64,000 nt of DNA from Pogona vitticeps (Eukaryota > Chordata > Lepidosauria > Squamata > Agamidae): positions 25,943,001-26,007,000 of the forward strand of contig NC_135786.1 in NCBI RefSeq assembly GCF_051106095.1. The letters run 5' to 3'. This document shows positions 1 to 12,724 of the stretch, piece by piece. Position 1 is the first letter of the stretch; every line of letters starts with the position of its first letter. Below the pieces are notes generated by a model, which was not told where the DNA came from, did not search any database, and was given only the letters and a program-made list of their open reading frames with translations. The translations under genes were made by a program, and so were the position numbers.

Positions 1-408
1 GTTGCTTTCAGCCCAGTGCGCCATCCTATCAAGGTCATTTTGAATTTTGCTTCTGTCTTCTACGGTATTAGATATTCCGCCCAATTTGGCATCATCTGCA
101 AATTTGACAAGCATTTCTGCACTCCCTCATCCAAGTCATTAATAAAAATATTGAAGAGCACTGGGCCCAGGACTGAATCTTGGGGTATCCCACTAGTTAC
201 CTCCTCCCAGTTAGAGAAGGATCCATTAATCATCACCCTCTGAGTACGATTCTGTAGCCAATTCTGTACCACCTGACACCTGATCTGTCCAGCCCACACC
301 TAGTTAGCTTGCTATTCAGGATATCATGGGGCACTTTGTCAAAAAAAAAAAAGCTTTGCTGAAGTCAACTACATCTACAGCATTCCCTCTGTCTGTCAGG
401 AAGGTGAA

Positions 409-738
409 GGGACGTGGTGGCGCTGTGGGTTAAATTGCAGAAGCCTCTGTGCTGCAAGACCAGCAGTCGTAAGATCGAATCCACACGATGGAGTGAGGTC
501 CCGTCTCTTGTCTGAGCTCCTGCCAACCTAGCAGTTCTGAAAGGATGCAAATGTGAGTAGATAAATGGGTACCACCATGGTGGGAAGGTAACATCATTCC
601 ATGTCTAGTCACGCTGGCCATGTGATCATGGAAACTGTCTTCGGACAAATGCTGGCTCTACAGCTTGGAAATGGGGATGAGCACTGACCCCCTAGAGTCA
701 GACACGAGTGGACTAAATGTCAATGTTACCTTTACCCA
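409..738 (+). mobile_element. Sauria SINE inserted in the CR1 element
   Basis: It starts GGGACGTGGTGGCGCTGTGG, has a tRNA-like B box (aagatcgaatcc), the family block ctcctgccaacctagcagtt, and a tail of ACCTTTACC. Flanks tcaggaaggtga (397-408) and tcagggaggtga (739-750) are an 11/12 target-site duplication. Sauria SINEs are tRNA-derived and use a Bov-B-type 3' tail. Confidence 0.9.
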
Positions 739-1229
739 TCAGGGAGGTGAGCTGATCATAAAACAAGATCAAATTCATTTGGCAGGATTTGTTCTTGACA
801 AATCTGTGCTGGCTGTGCCACTATGTCTTTTGTTTGTCTTTTGCTACTCATATACCTGAAGAATGCTTTTTTTATTGCTTTTAGTGTCCCTAGCTAACCT
901 CAGCTCATTCTCAGCTTTTGCCCTCCTAATGCCATCCCTGCATTTCCTTGCTACTTGTCTGTACTCATCCTTGGTGGCCTGGCCTTCTTTCCATTTCCTG
1001 TACGTGTCTTTTTTTGTTTTTAGGTCCTCCATGAGCTTTTCATGAAGGCTCACTGGCCTTTTTTGCCACCTCCCACCTTTTTTCTTGTTGGAATTTTGTT
1101 GTTGTGCCTTTTTTTATATGCTCCCACCCTTCTTGGACTCCTTTTCTTGTTAGGATCTCCTGCCGTGGGACCTTACTTATCCTTGTTCTGAGATTATTAA
1201 AATTGGCTTTTTAAAAATCCAGCAGAAGT

Positions 1230-1500
1230 CTTTGGAACAACCTACCTTCTGAGATTCGCGCGGCTCCCTCGCTGGGCATTTTTACGAAACAATTAAAAAC
1301 ATGGATGTTTAGGCAGGCCTTCCCAACAGATAACTCCTGACACCTTTTCCCTTCTTCTATAGCTCCCTCAGTTTGTTTGTATTTTCTGTTATGTGAAATT
1401 GTTATATATATATATGATTCTATTATTGTTATGTTGTTAGCCGCCTAGAGTGGTCCTAACAAGACTAGATAGGCGGGTTATAAATTAAATAAATAAATAA
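1230..1500 (+). mobile_element. L2-like LINE 3' end inserted in CR1
   Basis: Translated, it gives LWNNLPSEIRAAPSLGIFTKQLKTWMFRQ, split here as LWNNLPSEIRAAPSLG and FTKQLKTWMF, the usual C-terminus of squamate L2-like LINEs. It ends in a 3'UTR (ccgcctagagtggtc, agataggcgggttataa) and a TAAA repeat tail. CR1 coding sequence resumes on both sides. A short aagt is shared at the two junctions; no longer duplication is visible. Confidence 0.75.
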
Positions 1501-1669
1501 GTGTGTGACTACACTCTGCTTTCGTTTCCTTTGAAATCAAGAATTCTAGAAGGACATGGTCACTCTCGCCTAGAGTTCCCCTTACTGCCACTTCCCCCAC
1601 CAAGTCATCTCTGTGGAAAACATAATCTACACAGTAAAGAAACGAAAGAACAAAATGAGTGTTTTGTGC

Positions 1670-4600
1670 ACGTGGTGGCACATTACAAATTTCTTTAATA
1701 GCAGTTCCCCAGGGAACTCTGGAAATTATAGTTCTGTCAGGAAAGTAAAGGGTGTCTGCTAGAACAGGAGGGCACCTGTGTGTGTTTTCTTTTCTTTACC
1801 TTCAGCTCATTTCAGTCAGCAGAGCCAATGGTGAAGGATTATAGGAGTTGTACTCCACTGCTATAGTTGTCAGCCTCTGTTACAGAGGAATTTCAATAGT
1901 GAGGCACATTACCTTCCAGGAGTTATTGCACTACAACTCCACCATACCTGAACACTGACTGGGACTGATGGGAGTCATGTTCCAGCAACAACGGGAGGGC
2001 CATGGGGTTCCTATACTTGGTTTATATGGTTTTCCTATATCTTGGGTCCTGCAGTGGTATAGATGGCAGCTGTCCCACAGCACATGTACAAAACACTCAA
2101 ATACTGTACATATTCCTAAAATCATGGAGGTACTCTCACAAGTCCGTTAAACAAGCTTGTTTACATCCTTGTACTGCATTTTGGTGCTTTCTCATGAACA
2201 ACTATTCTTCCCCACCTTCCCAATATTGTGGATAGTTATTCTACCCTCAGATGTTGTGAATTCCAATAATTGCTACCCATCCTATTGCAAATCATGTTAT
2301 TACATATTATTAGAACAGTGCCTTGACTTGCTGTCCAAGATTAAAGCAGCAGCAGCAGCACAACCCTTAAGAAGGGACAGTCACTGCCATTAAAAGTTTT
2401 CATTCGCTGTGAAGTCGTACAAAGGAATTCAGGCTTCCCCAGGTTTCTACAAATTAATTGTCCACATAGAGAGAGAAGGGATGCCTTCTTTACACCTTGT
2501 TTGCAATAGCCCAGAAAGTAGCACAGTTAAAAGAGAACTGCCTAACAAGCTGTAATCAAGCCTTCATCTTGTTAGCGTTGCTTTAAGCTGCTAAAAAAAG
2601 AGGCTTTGTACTTACCCATTTAAAGTGAAAGGGGGGGAAGAAAAAACCTTGCCAATGGGCTTTGCTTGTACCATCGCGTGAGTATTGACTGGCTTTGTCA
2701 TCTCTGCTCATCCTCCCTTTTCTGCATCAGTTGAAGTGATCACATATTTGAACCAATGCAAATAGATCCATTTTTAAAAAGTAGAAGCCCCAGTGGCAGA
2801 GGGGAAAAACTATTGGAGAATTTGGTTAATGCCTTTCCTAGGTAGGAGAATATCAGGTTCTAACAACAACTGCACAGAAAAACTGTGAGAGAACAGCTTA
2901 AGTGTCTGTAACCCACTCCCTTTTACAGTGACTAGCACTTTATATATTAAAAATCACTCTGGAAGCATTTTAGGTGAAAAAATACACCTATACTTACAGT
3001 ATCTGTCTATAGTTATAGGCAGTAAAAATAGGAAACATGTAGTCTCCACATGTGGGAGACACTTCTCCATGCTTTTGCTACATGATTAATGGTCAGGGGA
3101 AAAAGAGAAAATTAACAATAAAACAATTAAGATAAAGCAAACAAACAAAGAAGAGAGGCAAGGCTTGCCTCAAGTGGGAAAAAGAATTTTATTAATAGGT
3201 TAGTGGTAAACCACAGTTGCCTTAGGCTGTAAAGCCTCCTCCCATTGTTACCCAATGTTACTGCATGCAAGATTGTTATTATCTCAACAGATTTGTGGGG
3301 TTTAGGGACTCCAGGCTGATTTGCATCTCCCTTAGCATTGTGTGGCCAAGAGGGAAAAAAATATGAATTAGCTCACTGCAAACCTGTTATATTCCCACAT
3401 TTTTTCCCATTGGAGTCATAAATGGACAAGGCAAAGATGGGAGAAACAGCACAATGAACTCAACAAAGAGATATACAGCAAAACCAAGTAACATTCTCTG
3501 AAGTTAAATGAGAAAAATCCTTGATCCTTTTCAGTGTAGTAAACTTTGCAAGTAGACATGGGTTATTGGTATTTGTATCCCTGGGATACCTACTGTATAT
3601 GAATATCGACACCACGGGGGCCTGAGAAAATCAGACCTTCCCCCCCACGCTCACTGAACCAGCGGGTCTACTTACCGCATCAATCTGGGAAGCAGCCCAG
3701 TTGACGCTTCCCAGCCTACCTACGTGCACCACGCAGCGGACCACTCTGGCATGGAGGCGGGATGATGAGTCTCCCTTCTCAGCTGTTGACTCCTTGTGTT
3801 AAAATATGGAAACAACGTTTTGTAAGACAAGAGAGTTGAGCCAATGTAAATCTTTCTATTATAGTTTGTCTTCTTACTCTTTATTTTATAGTTTCTGTCA
3901 TGTTTTCTTTCCATCTCAAAACAAAGCTGTTTCGTTTCTCCTGGAGCTTGTTTTACAGAGGAAAAAGAATCTTTTCTTGGATTCTGGCCTAAAACTCAGC
4001 CTCCTTGCTTTGAAGTGCATACCTATTTTATACCTGAGCATGGTTGCTAGTTCCTCTCGCTCCCAGCACCTTTGTTTGCTCTTGCACAACAAATTTAATT
4101 CCATCATGCAAACAGCCTTTCTACCAATCTGTACAGCACTTTAAAATGGGAGATCCCTTCAGTTAGGGGAACAACTGGAAGCTGTGTATAGAGTAAATTT
4201 GCATGGTTGCATCACAGTATCTTTACTTTAAAGGAGCAGCAACTACTCTAACCACCTTTTGCACCCTGATTGCTTCATCCACAGGTCTGGCTCTACCATT
4301 AGGCAGAGTTAGGTAGTTCCTGCAGGTGGTGAGAGATGGGTAAGAGTAGGGAAAGCATTAGCACTGGCAATCCCCTGGATATTCCCTTTTATAGGAGGAC
4401 AGTGCTGGCCATGTCCTGCACCTCACAGCTAACTTGCTATTTCTCAGATGAAGAGGAGAATGCTGTCTAATTGTCAATATAAGACTAAATGTCAGCTTCT
4501 GCAGATCGAACGAGAGAACAACTCATGCTTCACATCAGACTGTGCATCATTGTTCCACAATCAGAGCTAAGGAATTTTACTTTTTGAACTACAAAATTTT

Positions 4601-5097
4601 TGCATTTCTAAGGTTTGCCCACAACAGCCCTGCACAGGAAACATTCTTGGCTTTCCTACCTCCTGTCTTTCTGGAGGGAAGTTTGCAAGACTGGTAGATC
4701 ATATTACATACCATACAAAATGATGATAAAGGATGTAGTGGAGATTCTGAGAAGCAGAGCTTTGATTTTTAAAACAAGGAGGTGGAGGAAATTACAGCAG
4801 TTTTAGAAAATCATAATTCCTAGTAACTACAATTTACCACAAAGGCCCACCCCACCCCATAAAAGACAGGCTACATGCCTTAGAAAACAATGGGTGGATT
4901 ATTTTCTGACATGAGGACAGAAAACCAAAGAAAATGTTAGTTGCTGATATATGATATTGTCACATATCTTAAAAAGCTTCAGTTTATGAAAAGTGGCAAA
5001 ACTGTCATTCAGCAGAGTGCACTTCTTGACTTAGCAGGTAACTATGAGGGTGGGAGCAACCAGAATTGAATGATGATGATCCTTTACACTGAGCATG

Positions 5098-5098
<1 letters not shown>
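1670..5098. other. Intergenic DNA without recognised genes
   Basis: 1700-2000 has decayed pieces resembling hAT-type non-autonomous elements (ctacaactcc-type blocks). 3597-3790 is a GC-rich patch of unknown origin. Open frames such as 3806-4144 show no family signature. Nothing else is supported. Confidence 0.5.

Positions 5099-5133
<35 letters not shown>
5099..5133. repeat. (CT)n microsatellite
   Basis: About 17 uninterrupted CT units, followed 18 bases later by a C run (5151-5161). Confidence 0.95.
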
Positions 5134-5134
<1 letters not shown>

Positions 5135-7259
5135 ACTAATATATTTCCTTCCCCCCCCCCCTCATATTTCTGATTTGTCCTAAAGAATAGGTTGCAGTGC
5201 TTTGTTCCTTAGCTTGTTTATTGAGTGGCAGGGCTGTAGTGTTAGCTAATTAATTAATAGTTTAGAGGATGCAATTAAAGGTACTGAATTTGGATTTGAT
5301 TAAAACAGTTTGACTGGTGCGCCAGGAATCCCACTAAGATCAAGCACAGTTTTTACAAATGAACCTAAACTCTTAAGGTCAAGGACCATTAATGACAGTC
5401 AGCCATTTTAACAGTAGCAACAAGAATCTTCTTCACGCACTGCCAATGACTGGATCATAAGGCCTCCCATGATGAGGCTGAATTAAAAGTCATTATTACC
5501 AGAAATCAATCATAATTACTAGAAATCTGTATGGGGACAGCTGAGGGAAAATAGATGCTCATGTTCACAAAATGACTCACCAGACTGATTTCAAACTTGG
5601 CAGGGTAGGAGAGATGGATTTCAAGATGGCTGAATGTTGTGGTATGTATGGTAGCTTGAGTTGCACAAGAGCAGTTGTTTCTACCATCCTACCACTGACA
5701 GCGCTCCTTTTCTAAAATAATAGTACAGGTAGAATTAAAATGTATGTATCTTGCATTGATTCAATAATCCTACTCTAGTTGGAATTAGCAAATGGATTTA
5801 AGCCATAGACTTTAACAGTTGCAATTTCCCAACATTTGGAGGCTGATAAACACAGAATGTTCTTAATGGAATATTTTTTCCATTATGTTAAAACTAAAAT
5901 ATTTTTGAAATTTCTATCTAAATGAGTGAACTATAATCCTTTAAATAACAAAAGGAACTGGTAAAACCACTGAAATCAAAAAGAGGAAATGTAGTCCCAG
6001 GATATAGAAAATGTAATGTTCTTTATTTCAGTGTAAAATGTCCAATCAGTTTCAGCCTATCAGCCTTCTTAAATGGCTACAGAGCATTATAAAAATTACA
6101 AATACAGTATAGTGTTATAACTTGCTGCGGACAACATCATATAAATATACTCATATATACATGATTCTGCAATTCTACAGCACATCCATATATTTTTTTT
6201 AAATTGTATTGGGTTAATTAAGAATATTCTTGTCTAGAGTATTGCATCAATATGTTAAAATAAGGAAGGTAGACCTTTTAAAAATATTTCATTTACAAAA
6301 AGCAGTACAAATCAGCAGACAATATTCAAATGTTTTTTTTTCTTTTACAGCAGTGAAAACTAAAATCCTGAATGTTTAGAGATTCTCAGATGTCCTCTAA
6401 TAGTCTAATACATTGCAGTTGGTGGCCGCCAGATTTTCTCACCCAGTTCCAAGAATGTCAAATCATCAAAGCAGACATTGTGTTATCAGCAAGAAACCAT
6501 TGCAGTCTATTAATTATATTCTGTGTCATAAAAAAACAATAAAAGTAGTTAATCAGTTCTAGCCACATATATATTTAAACAAGGTGAGCTACAGGATTTC
6601 ATCTGATAACATCCTGTCCTTTCCAAACTCATTGTTTCGATTAAATCTGAATCCTACAAGAAATGTACTAGTGTTAGCTAGGCTGTTTAGACTGAGTATC
6701 TTCCCTATTCCATGCGTCTTTTACACTTGGAAACGTCTGGTTTGGATTTCCTTCCCCCCCCCCTTCAACTGTGCCTCTGGATTTAAAAGAACAAACAGAC
6801 CAACTGAAAACAAAATAAGATTGCAAAACTGAAACATGACCCATTGCAAGGTAGAGGAGTGGTTTCCGGTCAGACTGTTACAAATCATGAGTTTGTTTAT
6901 CTGCAGTGTGACTAGCTTGCTAGAGAGAAAGGGAGGAAAATTCCTTCCTTGCAAAAGGTCTAGCTAACAAGCACACACACCTCTTTTCTCTCTGGTTCAG
7001 CACCCTCCCCCGAGGCCATGAAGGGCAATCCCAAAGACCAGATGGCAGTCCTGGTTTTTTTCCATCATGTCATCCAAACTGAGCAAGCCTTGAAGATGCC
7101 TCAAAGCCACTGCTCACCATCACCAACCTTCACTAAATCTCTGTTTTATTTACTTAGACTTTCCAAATACAGTATGAGTGCCATCTGGTGTTCTCTGCAC
7201 TCAGCCCTCCATGGCTAGCAATTTTGGGGCAATCCAGAAAAGGTGTAGAGAGAAGCTGT

Positions 7260-7265
<6 letters not shown>
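5134..7265. other. Intergenic DNA without recognised genes
   Basis: AT-rich, unique-looking sequence. A piece at about 5730-5810 (cattgattcaataatcctactctag) resembles part of the fold-back family seen complete at 54585-54741. No exon or RNA gene was recognised. Confidence 0.5.

Positions 7266-7307
<42 letters not shown>
7266..7307. repeat. (GA)n microsatellite
   Basis: About 20 GA units. The Glu-Arg repeat it encodes in one frame is not a real protein. Confidence 0.95.
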
Positions 7308-7308
<1 letters not shown>

Positions 7309-7739
7309 TCTTGCTAAAGAAAACAACGTGCCATTTAGTCCTACATTCTGTTCACACAGCATTCTGTCAGCTGCCTATGGGAACCCCAAGGTGACCAAAC
7401 GCATCATCAAAACAGGCCACACATTAGGCTACTGACTCCAGTAAGACTGCATGTGCTAATGTTTACATTCAGGTGCAGAATTACAAATGATTTTTATACT
7501 TTAAACATAATTATAGAGAATGTGTTTTACTTGCACTGAGGAGGCAGTGACCAATGGAGTTATGTACTGTACCTCTTTTGTCTTTAAATCAGATTTGGAC
7601 CGGATAGCTGTTCAAATGGAGAATATCTTCATAAGAAGGTCTATCCTCAGGCAGCCATTCAGTGAAGGGCTGTCCTTCAAAAGGAAAGATTTGTGGCCAC
7701 CTTAGGAAATACCCAAAGAAGCCATAGCCATCTCTACAA

Positions 7740-8087
7740 CAGTGGCGGCGAACCTTTTTGGGCCCAAGTGCCCAAACTGGGGGGGTGGGGACACCAGCGG
7801 GCAGCGGGCCGCCACGGTGGACCCGGAAGTGGTGGTGGTGAAACCAGAAGTTGTGGCGGAAGGGGGAATCCAGGGTATGGAGGTGCCTTGAGACCCCACT
7901 CCAGATCCACTGCCAGTGCCAGCTGCTCCAGACCCTGACCCGCTGCCTTCCGAAGTGCCAGCACTGCGGCTGCAGCTGCCTCCTGAGGGATGGGGGAGTA
8001 GCGATCTGGCAACTTATGACTCGCGTGCCCACAGAAAGTGTTCTGCATGCCAGCTGTGGCACGCGTGCCATAGATTCGCCATCGCTG
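7740..8087. mobile_element. Non-autonomous hAT-like element
   Basis: Left end CAGTGGCGGCGAACC and right end atagattcgccatcgctg are near inverted repeats. The flanks ctctacaa and ctctacag form a 7/8 duplication of the 8-base length typical of hAT. The 348-base interior is GC-rich and non-coding, so long frames on both strands are artefacts. Confidence 0.8.
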
Positions 8088-8099
8088 CTCTACAGTATT

Positions 8100-9490
8100 G
8101 TGGTTACTATCCAATTTACCCACAACAGCTGCATGTCAGGTTTTAAAGTATAGAAAGCTGCTTATCTCAGGAACTTTGTTTAACTGGCGCAGTATCTGAC
8201 TGATAATAACTTTCTAGGTCCACAGTCAGGATTTCTCACATCATCTGCTACCTGATTGTTTCTGCTGGAGATGGTGGAAAGTGAATCTGAAACCTTCTGC
8301 ATGAAAAGCATATGCTCTAGCATTGAGCATTGAGCATATCCATCTACTGTACTATCCATTCAGGTACTGTATTATAAAAGTATAGGTGGAAAACAACTGA
8401 AATAATTGCATAAATGTCTCAGGTTATAAAAGAATGGCCAAATGAGGAAGTCTTCCTGGAGTAACTTGAAAACCTACATTGATATTTGGCTTTGTGGAAT
8501 CTCCACAGGAAGGAAGTCCCACAGACACAGAAAGTCCCTTGAGGGCCCAGTGCATATATTTCTAATAGCTACCTTTAAACCAACTTCTGCATGATCAGAC
8601 AGCACATCACACTGGAAACTCCTGGAAATTATGATTAGATAGGTAGCTCAGAACATGTTGTTTATACATTATCCAGGTAACCCTTATCAACCTGAGCCTG
8701 TTACAGCATAGAGCAAGCTTCTGGTGACCACATCTACTAAATTATACGAGTGATTTATGTAATGTATGGATGTCCCTTGCCAAAAGAAAAGAATTAACTG
8801 ACAAAGACATTTCAAAAAACTTGAAAGGACTCAGTCTCTTTGGAAGTAACACATTACTTCATTAGAGAGTGTTGCTAAAATGGCCACTAGCCATTTCTTT
8901 GTGGAGAACTAGATGCCTAAGGCCAACCCCTACTGATAAAATCAATTACCTAAGAGGCATTGCACCCAGTGACATATGAAAAGAAACCCCAACTCATCGT
9001 GAAAGCATCTACATTAAATGTGCATCTATTTGTTGGTTACCACCCTGCCTCTCCCAGGTTAAAATCAAGGATTTAGGGGTTTTTTCAGCATATCAGAATC
9101 TTGGAGGGGCGGAGAGAGAGAGAAGTGAATGCCAGGACTATCATGTGGAAAGAAAAAAAAATACCTTCCTCTAAAAATGGATGAAACCCAAGGAAAATCT
9201 AGTTCCTGGTCACACAGAAAACTGGGTAACATGTAAGTACGTTAATAGACTAGAGTGGAGTTGGCAGAAGCAAAGAAACTGGTCTTTCTTCTCCAACACA
9301 GTCCTTTCTGAGTGCAGAAAAGAACAGGTAACTTCACATCCATGTCAGTGTATTCTGTGCCCCTCAACATGTAATATAGAAATTTAATGTTACTTGCCTC
9401 AAAAAGATCTTGCTGTTGCCCCATTATTGGGCAAAAATTGTATGAAATATTTATTAATTGTATTGTGCTGCTTCTGACAGAAAAGAAAAA
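8100..9490. other. Intergenic DNA without recognised genes
   Basis: No exon, RNA gene or named repeat could be supported here. Confidence 0.5.
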
Positions 9491-9494
9491 GTGA

Positions 9495-9690
9495 GAAACC
9501 AGATGTTTTGAATAGTGGGAAGACTGTTGTCCAGGAAATCCATGTTCAGGTCCCTACCCAGCCATGAAATTCTTTGGATCACTTGGGGCCAGTCAGTGTG
9601 TTTCTGCCTAACCTACCTCACAGAGGTGCTGTGAGGATAAAATAAGGAAGAGAACCATGTGCATTGCCTCAAACTCAGTGATGGGGCTTG
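9495..9690 (+). mobile_element. MIR-like (CORE) SINE remnant
   Basis: The order ttggatcacttggggccagtc, then cctaacctacctcacag, then gctgtgaggataaaat follows the core and 3' part of MIR-type SINEs (there cttgggcaagtcac, cctacctcatagg, gtgaggattaaatg). It is an old and diverged copy, without target duplications that I can see. Confidence 0.5.
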
Positions 9691-10574
9691 TGACCAGAGC
9701 AAGGGGGGCACTCCCCTGAAATTATGTGTTGAGGTGTCCCTTTCATCCCCATTTATAACCAACCCAGACTTGAAGCTCATTTCAGGAAAGAAAAGATAGA
9801 ACAATAAAGTAACTAATAATAGGGCAAAGGCTGATTTGAGGGACATTTGGCATAATGGCTTCCATTTTACCACTACCAAAGCCAGTGTCTCTTCCTTGAG
9901 AGATTATCTGGTGATGCCACTGGTGATTATAAATACCAGGAGGCCGCCATCTTACTCTTACCCACCCACCCTTGTAGCACGGCTCAGCCTAGAGTTTTGT
10001 GGGAAATGTAGGAAACAGATGCCCAGAGTGATGCTCTGGAAGCAAATTGTTAAAAAAAATAGCCCCAGGTGGCACTGGGAATGAAGAACGTCCAATGGTG
10101 ATACTGGGCCTGATTAGGGCTCACCATGTTTCAAGTTACAACAACAAACTCCCTATGGGCATCCATACAAGTTTCTATAGAGAAACTGTTTAAAACTCAC
10201 ATATTATCTGATAAACTAAAGAGATTCCTTGTACTGTACCTTGAAAGTCCCTTTTTATTTTTAGTACCAGTATCTTCCTTCCTTCTCTTCCATGTTTTAC
10301 AACTAGATTCCAGATACTAGAACTTTAGTTTACTCAACTTTTATTTTAATTAACGGGGATACTTGTCCTCATTTTTGTTATTGTTGCCAGCTGCTGACAA
10401 AAGGCTTTCAATTAGCAAGATAGATATCTGTTCCTTCTCCTACCTTAGCCAAAGGGTTCAGGGCAGGCCACCAGATATCCCTGCCTTGTTTTGTCTTCAC
10501 AACGTGCATATGGGGAAAGTTAGGCTGAGATTTACATCCCAGCAAGCTTCAAAATAAAGAGAATTTGAACCTCT

Positions 10575-10655
10575 TAAATGTAGTTTATTTATTTTTATTT
10601 ATTTATTTAATTTCTATCCCGCCTATCTGATCGTATTCGACCACTCTAATACTAA
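10575..10655 (-). mobile_element. L2-like LINE 3' tail
   Basis: A TTTA-repeat then tttctatcccgcctatctga and accactctaat is the reverse of the 3' terminus of the L2-like element at 1430-1500. Only about 80 bases remain. Confidence 0.65.
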
Positions 10656-10986
10656 AACTACTAGCATTTCTAGCCCAGTATAACTTTAATTGGCTGGCAT
10701 GAGTTCTGCAAACATTGACACAGACTTTTTTTTAAGCTCTAGCCGGAGATGCCAGAGACTGAAACCTCAGCATGCAAAACGCATATCCCACTACTACTAA
10801 TGAGCTAGGCCCATTTCGTAAGAAAACATGCTTGTGGAAAGTGCAGTGTTAGGAAGTTCCCTACAGTTTGTCAGGTCTTTTTCATAGCAGGGTGTCTACT
10901 GTGTAACTCTAAAAATGCTTGCTTACTTGATTATGTGACTGAATTATAGCAATGCTGGGGAAACAGTTGTCTTGGGAACTCTTGGA

Positions 10987-11410
10987 TAGTGTTGCCAGAT
11001 ACACGGGTGCTAAAAGGAGGACATAGAAAGCCAAAAAGGAGGACAAAGGAGGACATATTGAATGTTTCATTTGAATCATTCCAGATTAAATACACGGTCA
11101 ATACTATTTTATTACAGTAGCTGCCAATAAATGTCTCTTAGTGAACCGACCAAGAAACAGCCATGTTAAAAAATAAAAATAAATTCAATGGAGGCTTTTT
11201 TTCAAAATACCGGGAGTGGGCGGGCAGGTGGGGGTGGGGAAAGCCAGGGGGAAGGGGGTCCTTCCACCTCTCCCCCTCCCATCCAAAATTATAACATAAA
11301 ATATACAAAAGCCTGACATTTTAAAGATTTTTATCTTTGCCTGCCTGACGGAGGACATTAGGCTAAAAAGGAAGACATGTCCTCCTTTTGCCTGACATCT
11401 GGCAACCCTA
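10987..11410. mobile_element. Non-autonomous hAT-like element with ends TAGTGTTGCCAGA / TCTGGCAACCCTA
   Basis: The two ends are inverted repeats and the next-inward blocks are also inverted (aaaggaggaca and tgtcctccttt). Flanks ctcttgga and ctctcaga agree at 6 of 8 positions, consistent with an old hAT-type duplication. The interior is non-coding. Confidence 0.65.
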
Positions 11411-11524
11411 CTCTCAGAGGTGAGGCAGCCTTTTGGTGGAGATTACTGTCTCTCTCCTCACAGTAATCTTCACCAAAAATGTACTGAGGTTAATGCTTCA
11501 CCCAGAAACATGAATAAAAAAATA

Positions 11525-11650
11525 GGTGTCTTGGATAACTCAGCGGCTTAGAGAGTTCAGTTCCCCACTGTGCCTCCTTCACGGGGGCTGGACTTGATGA
11601 TCTACAGGGTCCCTTCTAGCTCTGCAGTTCCAGGATGGTTGATTGAGTGA
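11525..11650 (+). mobile_element. tRNA-derived SINE with a CR1-like 3' part
   Basis: It has an A box (taactcagcgg), a B box (gttcagttcc), cactgtgcctcc, and then ggctggacttgatgatcta and ggtcccttctagctctgcag. The same layout occurs reversed at 13830-14297. The 3' block resembles CR1-type 3' ends of amniotes. Confidence 0.65.
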
Positions 11651-12195
11651 TCCTTCACAGTTTTACAGGTCACATCAGCAGGAGGCTAGGGTCATTTGCA
11701 GTCCACAGGTTCTCCACTTCTCACCCATCAATGTTCTCCTTTGATGGAGACTGTCACCCCTTTGTGGGGAGCTGCTTTAGCTCTGGATTTCCTGTGCTGT
11801 ACTGAAAAGAGGGTTGCAGTAGGTGGTCTAAAAGTTCTAGCTAGCGTGTTCTGAACTAGAGTTTTTGCAGCTTGATACCATTTTTACTGTCACGGCTCCA
11901 TCCTGTGGAACTCTGGGATCTGTAGTATAATGAGGCACTTGTAATTTTTCTGTGTACCCCATCTGAGTTAGTGTAGGCCGCCAATGTCACATGAAAGTTC
12001 AGTAGCATTTGACTATGATGACACAACTGTTGTGTTTTCACCTGCCCAAGGCTGTCTCACCAGGCCAAGCAGAATAGAAAACGCCCTTCTCTACCAAAGT
12101 CAATGTACTTAGTACCCTCTTCAAGACATGTTATTATTTTTAAGCAGGAATTCTGAGAAGTACCTCACCCTTCCCAGCAAAGGGAGAGAAAGAAA

Positions 12196-12329
12196 GATGT
12201 TGGCTGTCATGTGAAGGGAGCAAATTCTTAGTTGTTCGGTTTATTTTATTTTTCTCTCACACAAACATACAAAAATATATAATCAGTTAAACAACTAAGA
12301 ATTTGTGCCTTTTCATGACAGCCAACATC
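12196..12329. repeat. Fold-back (hairpin) element, 134 bases
   Basis: The left arm (12196-12236) and right arm (12290-12329) are inverted copies. They share the perfect 16-base end gatgttggctgtcatg and a second perfect block caaattcttagttgtt, separated by a 7-8-base stretch where the arms differ. The loop is about 53 bases. Probably a small MITE; transcribed, it would form a long hairpin. Confidence 0.8.
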
Positions 12330-12592
12330 CGTCGCCTCAGGCTCCTGGCTCATTCTTCCTAACTCTAAGGTTGATCTTGCATCTCACAAAGTAGAATTGA
12401 CGTAGCCTGTTTTCGTAATTGTAGTCATAGCTTTCTCTGGTGTCTTGGTGATTCACCACCCCTATCAAGATTCCTATAGACACATAATTTTCCAATTCCA
12501 TTAACAGGCATCTGTGGATATGTGGCATTCAAAAGCCCTTAGTTCAATCTCTTAATTTTTTACAGTTGCTTAAGATATATATGTACTTATTC

Positions 12593-12724
<132 letters not shown>

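Larger units (their letters stand above)
1..1665 (-). mobile_element. CR1 LINE fragment, interrupted by two other elements
   Basis: Read on the minus strand, 1665-1501 encodes an endonuclease end (GTLGESDHVLLEF, with the SDH motif). 1215-739 encodes the linker (KWKEGQATKDEYRQVARKCRDGIRRAKAE). 300-1 encodes reverse transcriptase ([27 protein letters not shown]). A FADD-like catalytic motif follows at about 85-110 in another frame, so at least one frameshift is present. The copy runs off the window start. A Sauria SINE (409-738) and an L2-like 3' end (about 1230-1500) sit inside it. The order and reading direction of the three pieces fit one CR1 copy. Confidence 0.85.

Noticed and set aside
7589-8153. 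Overlapping frames of 100-160 codons on both strands
   Set aside because: They fall on a non-autonomous hAT-like element with clear ends and target duplication.
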